Source of the DNA: Adineta steineri
Taxonomy: Eukaryota; Rotifera; Eurotatoria; Adinetida; Adinetidae
Direction: 5' to 3'
Assembly (NCBI GenBank): GCA_905250115.1
Contig: CAJNOI010000256.1
Location: forward strand, 1 to 64,000
DNA: 64,000 nucleotides
Of the stretch, positions 23,360 to 35,114 are shown one piece after another. The notes beneath the pieces are model-generated. The model worked only from the letters and a program-made list of their open reading frames with translations, was not told where the DNA came from and did no database searches. A program made the position numbers and the translations under genes. Numbering within the stretch: position 1 is the first letter of the stretch; each line of letters starts with the position of its first letter.

Positions 23360-24088
23360 CTCATAGAAAATCATTTCTTTACTGTATCACTAATCAGATA
23401 ATCTTCTATTCGTGATCACATCCAACCCATAATATACTCTCGCATTTTCACAAACTTTTCTTACTTTTTGTTTAGAAATATTCAAATTATAGTTTTCTTA
23501 CAAAAAGAATTGAACTCATCTAGATCAACTTCTTCGTGATGTCATTATTATTCGATTAATTTTGATTCACTTCACATTTTAATATTAAAGAGTCTGAGAA
23601 TCAGAATTGTGACATCCATGAACCATCTGTTTGTCTTTTCTATGTGGGTTCGCATCACATAAAAAATATAAAAATGATTTTTCTCTGAAGTTGATCAGTT
23701 GGGACAACATAGAACGATAAATAAACGACAAATATTTAGTTTTTCATCATATATGTATTCTACACGAATGCATCTTTTCATAGATTGAATTATAAATAAT
23801 TCAGTATAATTATTGACATAAGAATACACATAAACGAGTGTATAATACAATGTTTTATATAGGTTTCATAAGTACAACCGACGTTTAATCTCTCTTCATC
23901 TTGATCTAGTACGTCTCATCTGATTTTTTCTAATACTGTAGATGCACGTTTAGATAAAAATTATCTGAACGATGTCAATATAGACAAGTATATGATCTGG
24001 TTTAATTTTAATTAAAATAAAAAGACGTTAAAATATTGTTATAGAAATGATTAATATATAAAAAAACGCAATAAAATAGTATTCATGT
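23360..24088. other. intergenic, nothing recognised
   Basis: AT-rich sequence with no long ORF, repeat or RNA structure I could identify. Confidence 0.4.
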
Positions 24089-24091
24089 CAG

Positions 24092-24840
24092 TTAATTACT
24101 ATCGATTCCCATAGCATATTGAATACCACCAAGTAAATGTTGAAGATACATAGGATCTTGATATGTGACATCGGTATGACTTATTTCTGTGTAAAATGAT
24201 CTACCACCATCAAATTCTCGATACCAACTCATTGGATGAATATTACCATTTTCTCCTCCAATATAACTTGTTTCATCAATTGTAATCAAAACATGAACAT
24301 CATTCCAATAGGTCTTACCATAATTGTACCATTCATCATTTAATTGCCATTTAGCTGGTAAATGTTTTGTAGAAATATGTGTTCGATCAACAACATTTAA
24401 TGTAGCATTTTGTAATCGAGCTGGATGACTTGATAAATAACCGCCAAGAAGTTGATTATACCACGGTCAATAATATTCAGTATCCATTGCCGAATGAATA
24501 CCCACAAAACCATGTCCTGCTTGAATATATTTTGTGAAAGCCATTTTTTGTTCTGAATTTAAACATCATTAGTTGTACTCAGCCAAACAACAGCAGCATA
24601 TTGTTTCAAATTGTTATCAGTGAATAACGATGAATTTGTTGTTAAATCAACATCAAATCTATTTTCACGACCTAACTTTTGTATAGCTGCATTTCCTGCT
24701 GCAATCGATTGATGATGATAACCAGCTGTTTTTCAAAAAACAAGAATTTTTTGTTGTTGCATCTGTGTTGTAGTCACTGGCGATGACCAAACACTTGATG
24801 TTGTTAAATAGATAATTGTAAGTAAATATAAATATTTCAT
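24092..24840 (-). pseudogene. ThuA-like (trehalose-utilisation fold) secreted protein, inactivated
   Basis: Reading from an ATG at 24840, a signal peptide (MKYLYLLTIIYLTTSSVWS) leads into ThuA family motifs: KILVF-KTAGYHH, a GFVGIHSAMDT strand, PWYNQLLGGYLSSHPA, and finally GGRSFYTEISHTD and LQHLLGGIQYAMGI. Three lesions break it: an in-frame TGA at 24733-24735, a one-base deletion near 24560, and a TGA at 24467-24469 where the family has a residue before PWY. No intron restores the frame. ThuA proteins are mainly bacterial sugar-linked proteins related to class I amidotransferases. The ORF at the 3' end (24289-24092) is just the intact tail of this broken gene. Confidence 0.75.
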
Positions 24841-25203
24841 TTTGTAACTAATATGTAAAATATTATTCACCAAAATAGTTATTTTCGTTGAAGTGAAGTT
24901 AAACTCTTATGTTTGCTATATATATATATAAATGTTACTTCCATGTGACATCAGTTCCGAATCAAGATTTACCCTTTGAATTAAGTCTATGTCAAGTATC
25001 TTGACGCCGCTAAGAACGTATAATCGTCAGTACTTCCTAAATAAAACCCCATCCGCGCAATTGTATAAATGCGAAATATCCAGATTAAAATAGATATTAC
25101 TTCCTCTTTTTTACATAGGCGGTGAAGTATATATAAACGAAATCGAAATATTCTCTTTCATACATAATTTATTTATTTCTGCAAGATTCAATTGAACAGT
25201 ATA

Positions 25204-25602
25204 ATGTTATTTCAAAATATATTTGTTATCTTTACTATAGTATCATTATCCATATTTTCATCGATTGGAAATGGTGAAACAATATCACAAGTAAATGTAA
25301 CATCGTCAAGTATTTGTTATGAAATGGTTTATCCACCAGATGATAATCCAATTTGGTCTCAAGGATTAGACATGAATTTAGATATGGTACAATTATGTGC
25401 TGATGTTGTTGCTTATAAATTACGATGGTCAACAACATTAGATTCTGATTGGTATGTTACAGGTATTAATGATATTAATCCAATACTTCATCCAGAATAT
25501 GGTTTACGTAGAATGTGGTCATATTTTCAAACACATTATCACACATGTGTTATATGTAAATCAAATAAATATAAAATCAATTCTAATGATACGAAATGTT
25601 GA
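25204..25602 (+). CDS. small secreted protein, unknown family
   Basis: 132 residues beginning with a signal peptide (MLFQNIFVIFTIVSLSIFSS). The mature part has five or six Cys (including HTCVICKS near the end), two N-glycosylation sites (NVT, NDT) and Trp-rich segments. A TATA-like ATATAAA lies about 75 bases upstream and AATAAA about 30 bases after the stop. No family recognised. The even spacing of signals and codon use support a real gene. Confidence 0.6.
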   Translation: MLFQNIFVIFTIVSLSIFSSIGNGETISQVNVTSSSICYEMVYPPDDNPIWSQGLDMNLDMVQLCADVVAYKLRWSTTLDSDWYVTGINDINPILHPEYGLRRMWSYFQTHYHTCVICKSNKYKINSNDTKC

Positions 25603-26312
25603 CATATATTATAATATTTCTTTTTCTTTTTAATAAATCTATATTCAAGGTTCTCATTAGTATAAATTAAAGTTATACTATAGTATAAATGAAAAATAAG
25701 TAAAACAACATTTGAGAAAACATAAATTAATTTCGTCGACGACTTTCGTATATTTTTATTTAAAATATGAACATTCGTCAGAGTTCTGTATATGAATAAT
25801 TATTAAGCAAAGAAGTAACAAATAGAAGAGTGCTTCTATAACTTTGTTCAGACTGAACAATATGTGTTAGTTATTTATATTACTATTATACATTCATCTT
25901 TCTTTTATAGATCACCTTGAGGGTGATTATAGACGCTTCATTCCTACTATGGTAAAGAAAATTCTTTCTCAAAATTACATTATTTATTAAATGAGTTTTT
26001 AGAAAACTAATTGACATTCTGAAAACGATATTTCCCATGAACATAGATTCCGCTTTTCTCACGCCGACAGACAAACATATTCATGCGTTATCTTTATTCT
26101 TATCACAAAAGGTTAATCAAATAAATATCTTAAACAAACTCAGGTATTTCTTCAAATATATCACATTAAAATATTAGTTTCTTATTTGTTATTTATTATT
26201 TTATTTTTGAAAAGATTGATAGAGATTTTTTTAAAGTAAAATTTTAAAATCTATATATGATTTGATAATAATGTTCTATAATGTATTGTTTTAATAAAAT
26301 AAATTGATAAAT

Positions 26313-27253
26313 TTATTCATTTTCCAAAATTCGTTGAAGTAAATTATAAATTTGTTTTCTTCGTTGAAAATTAATAAATTTTCGTTTACTATGTTGATTA
26401 TGTTTAACAATATTTTCAACATCGTCCGATTCTATTATTTTAACTCCATGTTGTTTCATTTCAATTAATTTTGTTTTAATTGTTTCATCATTAACACCTC
26501 GAGATGCATCTTTAATAACATATGTTTTATATTTTAAATCCGCCGCATCAACTGCTGTTGATCCAACACAAAAATCAAGTGCTAAACCAGCCACAAATAC
26601 ATGTGTCACATTTCGTTTTTTTAATTCATCATTTAATGGTGTCATATGAAGTTTATTATTATCATAAAATGCTGAATAACTATCAATATCAGGATCTGTA
26701 CCTTTAACTACATAAACATATTTATCACTGGCTGGATAATGAATAAGATCATCAGATAATTCTGCTTCATCTGTATTCTGAACACAATGTGCAGCCCATA
26801 AAACTTGGTCTGTCCTACTTTCTGGTCCAGTATAAGTAATTGTATCTCCAATTTTATAATCTTGATATTGTCCATTTAGAATATATTGATTTCTATAAAT
26901 TGTATTATTAATAAATGATATATGATTTTTTGGATGCCAATCTAATGAATAAGCAATAACATCAAATGGAACTGTTTTTATTAATTCATTTATTATAGGA
27001 ACAACTTCAGCACCATCTTGATTAGCAGGACTATTTTTTAATGCTAATGAACCATTTATAAAACAATATTGAACATCAATTACAAGTAATGCATAGACAT
27101 TATTCGAAGAATCATCAACTAAATTTAACAATGAAATATTTCTCGAAGAAAATAATCTGTTAATAAATTACCTTTTTGAGTATTTGATTGAATTGTATAT
27201 ATTTGAATAATTATTAATAAAATCCATAATCTAATTGTTTGAAGAAATTTCAT
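26313..27253 (-). CDS. secreted nicotinamidase / isochorismatase-family hydrolase
   Basis: Exon 1 (27253-27172) encodes a signal peptide (ATIRL-type core WILLIIIQIYTIQS). Exon 2 (27118-26313) encodes the enzyme; the 53-nt intron keeps phase and gives 295 residues. The Cys-hydrolase triad is visible: Asp in LLVIDVQYCF, Lys in YVVKGTDPD, and Cys in ALDFCVGSTAVDA. Metal ligands follow in SLDWHPKNHISF (D-x-H ... H). Length and motif order match nicotinamidase (PNC1/PncA), which deamidates nicotinamide in NAD salvage. Secretion is unusual, since salvage is normally intracellular; it would imply conversion of extracellular or gut nicotinamide. A related amidase substrate is possible. Confidence 0.82.
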
Positions 27254-27259
27254 AATTAG

Positions 27260-29215
27260 AATAAACAACAAATCTTAAAGAATAACTTAATGAGTTAAAG
27301 AAAATACATGTATACAATACCTTATAATGTATATTTCAAGTAAATACAGGGTCGAAGGACATATATTGTTTGATATTTTGTATTGTATTATAAATCATTG
27401 ATGCATGAATTACTTATTTTTTATATAACAAATAGAAAAGTAAATCATTGGTCTAGTATTTGTTTTTCTCGATCTATATGTTAAATATTGTTGATATATG
27501 AATAAAAAAAACACACGTGACAATGTTCATCAATTAAATGATTAAATATAGAAAGAATAGTATATAATAATTTTAAATATCAGTTCAATTATTCTTATTG
27601 AAGTATAATTTAATGAATAGATTCGATCCGATTTAAATTCTATGTTATATTTTCTTGATTAATTTTAAAAAATAATTTATATTTTAATAGATTTTATATA
27701 AATACACGGTTATTATATTTAATGAAAACAAATATTTGTATAATAATTAATATATTTCATATGATGAGCATAGCTATATAATAACAACTGTAAAATAGTT
27801 ATTTCGCTTGTGATATCGTTTTCGTTTTATATTAAATAGCGATGCACTATTGTTTTCTACTAAAAATCAATTTCTTACAGGGTTAATTGAGTCTGAGTTA
27901 TCTCGAGTAAAGAATAAAAATAAACTTCATCTAGAAGATCAAATTCTTCTTTTTTTTATATTTTTAATTTTAATAAAGTATATTGTAATAGATAATAGAA
28001 TAAATAAAAAATTCTAGTTGGATCTTGTATTTTCATCTTTCATGTTCTAACACGCGTCAAAAAAAGAATGTCGCTTTCTTAATGAGTTTTATAAAGCAAC
28101 AATATAATTTCTTATTATACGAGCATGATATAAAGGTCTATTATATGCATGTAATCTTTTCAAAAGATCGATTTCTTCACATTTTACGTGATAATCAATA
28201 ATTGTTGCTTCTAAATAGACATAAGATTTGATTTTTGCTTATAAAAAACATGAAATATTTTCTTAGACCGTAACGACGTGTATAAAACAGAAAGGTTATT
28301 TTTATTTTATTATAGAATATTATTGCTTGTCTAATCGATTTTTGTTTTGATGGGTAAAAAATACGAACAAACTGTTGATATTCACACCATCAAGATGATC
28401 ATTATTACATAGTGTGAAAAGAACAATTAAAAACGCATCAATATCGAATCTTCAAAACTTAATGGAAGACTTCGAAAAATCAAATACGTTTTATTGCAAG
28501 TACGGGAAGTCGTGGCATTTATACGAAAATTTTTCGAGTCAATCCTGGTGAATCAGTTGCTAAACAAAAAGATTACTAACATCTCGGTAAACATTATTAT
28601 AATCCTATTAATAAAAATTCTTACTCGATAGTTTTTAATATTATTCTTTAATAAATAATTTTCATGTAATTCTACACACAAAGATATAGACTAATATATC
28701 ATTCTTCTGTATTGTCTATCAACAATTGATTACACGTAAGTTTTAAAAAGCCATACTTTTTGAAATAAAAATTATAAAGGACTGAATAAGAAGCACGTGT
28801 TTGTGATATACGATAAATATTCAATGACTAACACTTCACGTATATTTAAACGTAAAGATTTCGACAATTTTTTTTTAGTGAAATTTGTTTGACTGTGTTA
28901 TAATTTCTAAATAAAGACTTGAAGAAGAATAGTGTGACATTGAATAGTTAAAATTTCAACGGATTACTTTTTTTTGTAACATAAAAGAATTATTCTCTGG
29001 TAGAAACAGTCGATTATTCTGGTCATACATAATATATACAGAAAGGAGAAGAACGAAAATTTTGTCATAACAACCCCACGATTAAAATAGTATATACCAA
29101 GTCGATTACATTCATTCTGTGAATTTCTCTAAAGAATGTTTTTTTTTCTTTCCTTTCACAATTGTTTTTAAACTTTCTTTAGATTTCAAAAAGTGATATA
29201 TATTATATTTTTATT
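27260..29215. other. intergenic with a possible exon relic near 28.46 kb
   Basis: Mostly AT-rich. At about 28463-28579 (+) an open stretch reads NQIRFIASTGSRGIYTK, then IFRVNPGESVAKQKDY and a stop. It is coding-like but has no start or partner exon, and it follows a CACCATCAAGATGATC telomere-palindrome edge. Nothing else recognised. Confidence 0.35.
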
Positions 29216-29219
29216 CTTA

Positions 29220-30137
29220 ATGCAGTTTGATAAACAAATTCAAATTCAATGTAAATCTTTATATTTATTATTATTAATTTTCTTATGAAAAATTTTTTTT
29301 TTATCATTAAATAGATCTTGGTAATATATCATCATGGGATGTGCCGATATTTGGCTTAATATTTGTTTCAATAATGATTCATACTTTATTCTTTTGCTTT
29401 CTTCCATCATCAATAACACCAATGATTAAAAGTTATATTATATCAACATTTCACGCTTTGATAGGTGTCACGAGTGTATTATATTTTTTTTTAAATTATT
29501 CCGTTAATTTAAAACAAATTAATCGAGTAGCTGGCGGTGGAATTTATGGTACCGGTGATGAAATTATGATATATAGTTTATGTTATTCATTTGGATATTT
29601 TATCTATGATTTATTAATAATGTTATTTTATAAATCAGTAAGAACAAATACAGCATTAATACATCATATCTTACTTATATCTGTATTATCTTTAGGTAAT
29701 TAAGTTTTTTTTCATTTAATTAATTAAAAGTATAATATTATCATTTAGGTATTTTGAATTGTGTTTGCCGTCCATGTCATTTTTATTTACTATTTGAAGA
29801 ATTATCAACAATTGCATTAAATTTAAAAACTATCTATTATGATCGAACTAATTTACATAATACGTTTACGATGTTATTTGTCGTTAGTTTCTTTCTATGT
29901 CGTATTATATATGGATCGATTATATGTGGTTATGCACTACGAAGTGCTGGATTATTTGCTCAAATGGCATTGGATATAGGTGATTTAAAAAATACTTTTT
30001 TTGTATTATTACAAATTTCATTATGTGTTTTATCAAGAATACTTAATTTCTATTGGGCAATTTTGATTTTACGAAAAATGTTTCGTTCAAAACGATCAAA
30101 AACAAAACATGAGAGTTTAAATAAGAAAACATTATAA
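29220..30137 (+). CDS. TLC-domain membrane protein (TLCD4/TMEM56-like)
   Basis: Exons 29220-29250, 29315-29695 and 29749-30137 (introns of 64 and 53 nt, phase-consistent) yield 266 residues with six or so membrane helices. TLC (TRAM-LAG1-CLN8) signs are STFHALIGVTSVLYF at the first core helix, YSLCYSFGYFIYDLLIM, LIHHILLIS (the conserved His pair) and HFYLLFEELSTIALNL. The C-terminus is basic (RSKRSKTKHES). Relatives act in membrane lipid homeostasis, and LAG1 members are ceramide synthases; this short form lacks the Lag1 motif, so ceramide synthesis is not claimed. The short first exon was chosen because it starts with ATG and restores phase. Confidence 0.78.
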
Positions 30138-30314
30138 ATTTATAGTATTAAGAAACAATTTGTATTCTTTATCTTTAGAATAAAACATATATATAGAAAT
30201 GTTTCACATTTGTTAAATATTAAATTCCACCGATTTCGTATCAATCAAAATCTGCAAAGACAATACAAAAAGCAAAAGATCTATTAATTAATATAGAATT
30301 TTGAATGTACGATT

Positions 30315-31908
30315 TTATTTGCTATTGACTACAATGGTCATTGGTGTAACAGTATTTTTCCGATGTATAAGTAGTTTGTGTATAAGTCGATAAAGAAGTT
30401 CAATTAATTCAATGACACTCAATACACTTAAACCAATCCATCTAAATATAAATTAAAAATAAATCATATGATATAGATATTACTTACAATCCAGTTTGTC
30501 CTCCAATAGCTGAAAATGTATCAATAAAACTCAATTTAGCTTCTTGTTTATATTCGGTAACATATTTACTACCACATCCAATGAATACTTTTAAATAATT
30601 TCTTTCAAAATAGTAATCGAAACGTTGTGCAAAATCGTCAGGAACTAATAGACTAGTCGTATTAGTTCCATTCAATAATATGGCAGCCCAGTTTTCTATT
30701 TCTGCTTCAGATGGAGCTGATTGTGCACTAAGATCAGTACTAAAATCTGTATGTTGACATTGAGGAGCACAACGAGTACACCATAATGTTTGTAATTCTT
30801 CACTAGCAACGAATTTTTGTTCAGAGTCGAGTGCACATTGTATTTGTTGATTAAATGGATTACAAATATTTGCCGAGATAAGATGACCATCTAAGGTATA
30901 TATATGTCGAGTAAAAAAAGCAGAAGGAAGAATACATGAACATTGTGAAAATACATAGGCTTGTTCACATAATTCTCGACATAGTGATTCAGAGTAAGCA
31001 ACTGTTTGTGATGCTGTTTGATTCATAAATGTTGTGTCATAGAGAGAACGTAAATCATCAGCTATATCTGATGTACATTGACTATAGGGAGCTGGTAAAA
31101 ATGTTGTTATAGTTTTACGGTAAATGATCGAATGAGATAAACCAGGTTGAAGACCGCAACCATTTTCATTAGGTAATGGAAGTTCATCATTATCATGTAA
31201 TAATACAACAAGACCAGCATCATAGGAAAGAGTTGGAAAATAACTTTCACGTGGTATATAAAATCCTAGTGGGAGACCTTCTTTGATCACAAAAGTATTA
31301 CTAACACTGTTCAATGTAAAGAAAGGTATTGATGTTTTCCAATTAAATGTATAACAATTACCAAATATTGATGATAATGAAGGAACAAATGCATTTGAAC
31401 AATCAATTCCACTATAATTACAATATAACATTATATCAGTTAATTTATATCCAATCGATTGCTCTTCTTCTATTTGATTTCGATTAAATAAGTCAATATA
31501 TAATGGTACTAACAAAGAATTCAGTATAGTTTGATTGAATTTTGCATAAGATGGATATAATCGATAGAATAAATTGACCAATGATATATTTGTTTTATCA
31601 TATCGATTTGGAGTTGCACTACAAACAGTAACAGCAGGAAAATCCATTGCAAGATCTAAATTTATTTCTACTTTTGTTTGTGTTGGATATGCATAATATT
31701 GTAGAATAGATTGTATAACAAAGTAAAACATCAATCCTGTAGCTAATGTGAATACAATAACCCAGAAGGTACGATTGCATGTTGAATAAGCACGACCAAC
31801 ACCACGTAATCCATGAGTAGAAGCTGCAAGTAAATAATCAATAACAACTGATCGTCGACGTTGTTCAGTAAAATGTCTTTGTTCTGTTGGACCAATAATA
31901 TTATCCAT
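30315..31908 (-). CDS. DEG/ENaC-family (amiloride-type) cation channel
   Basis: Exon 1 (31908-30488) and exon 2 (30441-30315) join in phase to 515 residues. The N-terminus has the gating STHGLRGVGRAY (HG) motif. TM1 follows (WVIVFTLATGLMFYFVIQS), then FPAVTVCSATP, the hallmark after TM1. The extracellular domain is Cys-rich (CRELCEQAYVFSQCSCILP). Before TM2 stands FIDTFSAIGGQTGLWIG, and TM2 reads GLSVLSVIELIELLYRL with the G-x-S filter region. The last exon is needed for TM2, so the first ORF alone would be a non-functional fragment. Gating ligand (peptide, proton, mechanical) cannot be told. Confidence 0.9.
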
Positions 31909-31914
31909 TGTTTT

Positions 31915-33465
31915 TATTTAGAAAGTAAAAATCTTGGATATTTATTGATGTATTTGTTTTAATTTTGTTTAAATTGTGACTAGTACTAATTGAGGATCTT
32001 CTTCTGTTACATATATCACTAGAATGTAGGTATATATAAAACTAACTTACGCTCGCGTTGACCTGCAATGAATTTAATTAGATTTAGTATAAGAAAATCT
32101 ATGAATAGCTTCTCGAAGAGTCTAACTGTGATTGAAATATTTTTATAAATGTACCGATATAAATGAGAGAAAAAGTCGAGCACTATTTAAAATAATTTAT
32201 ATACAGGTATCTTTGTTTTCAGTTGCTATGTGTTATAAAAGTCTTTTTCTTTCTTGAATTAAATATTACCTTTTTGAACAATTACTTCCTACTTACATCG
32301 GAAATGCTCTTCGTAGCAATATACAACGTGAGGCACCTTTTACGCATTTTATTTTCATATATATAGAAGAAGAAGAAAAGATTCAATATTCTAATTGATG
32401 TTTCTTCAAAACATCTATAATCTCATTCTATAATAAATCATGTAGATGGATTTTCGTACTATCTATATTAATATTTGAATCAGATCCACATCTCATAATA
32501 TTATTAGAAACTAATTTCGACTAAGCGTTTGCATTAAACTCTATGTAAAGTTTCAAAATTCTGTTAACTGAATCGTTGTGTCAGATAATTTGAGAATCTA
32601 GTCTTGAAATGTTATAACATTAAGTAAGAATAGATGAATCATGGTGTACTGTAATAAAATATTTTTGCTATCAAAGAGAATAATTATAATAATGCATTGT
32701 AAAAAAAATGTTTTTCTTCTTTGAATTTGACGTAAAATGAATAAATGGTGATCATTAATCAACTGAAAACTACTATGATATCACTATTTATTAAATAAAT
32801 TCTATCAATAATAATTGCCTTGTCAAGGCTATTCATTGATTAATAGAAATACTTTTTTTCATATATTTTCCTGTTGTCAGTCAGAATTGATGATTGTTCA
32901 ATAGGAAATGAATTTTTTTTCTTCTTATTTAGGAAATTACGATGTCAATGCCGATAACACATTCCTTATTGTACACTTAGAAAATCAAATTTTATGGTAT
33001 CAGATGTCGTTGAAAACGAGATAGAGAGATCATAGAATAGTATTTTGTTTTACCATCATTCAAACCAGGTTCTACAAAGGCCGTACGTTTGAATCTCTAA
33101 AACAATATTTCGCTACTATTAGAGAAAATCAAGGAACACAAGCATATCATCTTTACTTTATTAGATCTTGAAAATGAACAGTGGATTAATATAACATCAT
33201 TTGCAAAAAATTTTGATAATTCACTATCACATTTAAGTTCCATACAATTAATAATACTTATCATTTTATAAGGAATAGCTATTGCTTTAATTGATGTTAC
33301 TAATAGAAATTTAAAAGAGTACGATCTAGTATCCATATTCTTCTAAATTTTTTGTCATCAATTCACACTTTACGAATAAATATTTTATTTATTAATTTAA
33401 AATTTAGATTTATTACAATTAAGAAAAACTACATTTTTGTCTAAGGCATATAGTTATATTAGATT
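31915..33465. other. intergenic; possible exon relic near 32.94 kb
   Basis: AT-rich. After a TTATTTAG acceptor-like site at about 32932, an open stretch (NYDVNADNTFLIVHLENQ) ends at a stop at about 33023. No partner exons were found. It is a weak relic at best. Confidence 0.35.
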
Positions 33466-33469
33466 TTTA

Positions 33470-35110
33470 CTATTTAATTTCACTCGTTTGTTTATATTCT
33501 GCAGATTTTGTCGGTTCAGTTTCATTAGGCTTTATTTCTGCTACTTGTTGTTTCATTTCTTCAACTTCAGCAGCATATTTACATTTTGTTCGTATTTTTG
33601 CACCGTATTTATAAAATAGAAATGGAAATGGTACACATACTAATGCCAAAAATGCTGGTATACATGAAGCCCAATGAATGCCTAGTTTATTAAACATTTG
33701 TATTGTAAATAAAGGAAAAGCTGCACCAAAAACAGAACGTATGACACTATTAGCTGCTAATACAGAAGCTGCATAGATTGTATATGCATCAATTAAATAA
33801 TTGAAAATGGATATAAAAACTAAAACCATACCAAAACCAACTGGTGCACTAGCAATTATTGAAACAATCCAATGAATAGATGGACCATTAGTCCATGCAA
33901 ACCAAAATAATCCAATAGGTATAAATATAGAACCAACCATAGCTGGTGGAAGACGAGCTTCTGGTGTAGCTTGCCCGTTTTTACTTTTCTTCATAACACG
34001 TTTATATCGTATATTATCTAGAAATGAATAAATAACTGATATCATTACTCCAACTAAAATACCAATAAAAGCTAAACCACCAATTCCTTCACTCCATCCT
34101 CGTTTTTCTTGATAAACAATTGGAAAAGCACCAAATAATAAATAAAGAGTGCCATAAATAATAGCCATATAAATCGAAAGTAGAAGAACAATTGGTTCAC
34201 GAAATAGAAGAGCCCATGGACGTAATAATGAAGTTTTCAGAACTTCACTGAATTTAGTTACTTTTTTTTCTTCGAATTGTGCACGATAAAGTTTACCTGT
34301 CCGTTCCGATAATTTGTTTGCTCTTCTATGTAAAAGTACTGGACTATATGTTTCTGGTAAAAAAAAGTACATAAGTATCCATACGATTCCAGTAAAAATA
34401 GCCATTACACCTTCAACCCAACGCCATCCTACAGTTTCACCGACAAATCCTCCAACGATTGGTCCTAATGCTGGACCTAAAAATGCTGTTGCTGCAAATA
34501 AAGTCATAACAGCACCACGTTCAGAACTATCAAATAGATCAGCAATAACACCTCCAGCATTCGTTAATGGAGACGCACCAAATAAACCAGCAAAAAATCG
34601 AAGAATAATTAATGTCCAAACATTTTGTGATGCTGCAGCTCCAGCATTAAATGCAGTTAATGCACCATAAGTTATGAAGAAGAGTGGTCGTCGTCCGTAA
34701 ATTTCAGAAAATGGTGCCCAAAGTAGAGGTCCAATTGCAAGACTAAGAACATATAATGATACACCAAGTGTAATAACTTCATCACTTGCATGAAATTGTT
34801 GTCTAAGTTCATTAAATGGGCCTGTATAAGCTGAAGAACAAAATGTAACTGCGAGAGTTGCAACAGACACAAGTAATGTTAGAAGCCATTTGTATATAGT
34901 CGACCATTTCTTTGGATTTTCTGGATCATAGTTAAGCCAATTAATAATATATGGTGAACTTTCATTTCCTTTGCCTTTATAATTTTCTTGTAAGAGTACA
35001 GAAGTTCTTAATCGTTCACTTTTCCATGGTAAAAAAGATACAATAGTATCATTTTCTGAATCGATAAGAGTTTGAAATTTTGAATTCTTTTCCAATAAAT
35101 CAGCTAACAT
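33470..35110 (-). CDS. fungal-type DHA1 multidrug:H+ antiporter (MFS), intronless
   Basis: 546 residues with 12 predicted membrane helices and a cytosolic N-terminus. Motifs typical of fungal drug antiporters (TPO1/FLR1-like) are in order: NWLNYDPENPKKWS before TM1, LGVSLYVLSLAIGPLLWAP, FSEIYGRRPLFF (motif A), RFFAGLFGASPLTNAGGVIADLF, GPALGPIVGGFVGE (antiporter motif C) and FLPETYSPVLLHRRA. Such exporters are abundant in ascomycetes and rare in animals, which points to horizontal acquisition. The absence of introns, in a region where many genes have them, fits this. It would export organic cations, polyamines or toxic compounds at a membrane; the substrate is not deducible. Confidence 0.88.
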   Translation of the reverse strand: MLADLLEKNSKFQTLIDSENDTIVSFLPWKSERLRTSVLLQENYKGKGNESSPYIINWLNYDPENPKKWSTIYKWLLTLLVSVATLAVTFCSSAYTGPFNELRQQFHASDEVITLGVSLYVLSLAIGPLLWAPFSEIYGRRPLFFITYGALTAFNAGAAASQNVWTLIILRFFAGLFGASPLTNAGGVIADLFDSSERGAVMTLFAATAFLGPALGPIVGGFVGETVGWRWVEGVMAIFTGIVWILMYFFLPETYSPVLLHRRANKLSERTGKLYRAQFEEKKVTKFSEVLKTSLLRPWALLFREPIVLLLSIYMAIIYGTLYLLFGAFPIVYQEKRGWSEGIGGLAFIGILVGVMISVIYSFLDNIRYKRVMKKSKNGQATPEARLPPAMVGSIFIPIGLFWFAWTNGPSIHWIVSIIASAPVGFGMVLVFISIFNYLIDAYTIYAASVLAANSVIRSVFGAAFPLFTIQMFNKLGIHWASCIPAFLALVCVPFPFLFYKYGAKIRTKCKYAAEVEEMKQQVAEIKPNETEPTKSAEYKQTSEIK

Positions 35111-35114
35111 CTTG

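Noticed and set aside
24467..24735. TGA recoding (for example Sec or Trp) in the ThuA gene
   Set aside because: A one-base deletion is also present and no SECIS-like structure was noticed; decay is simpler.
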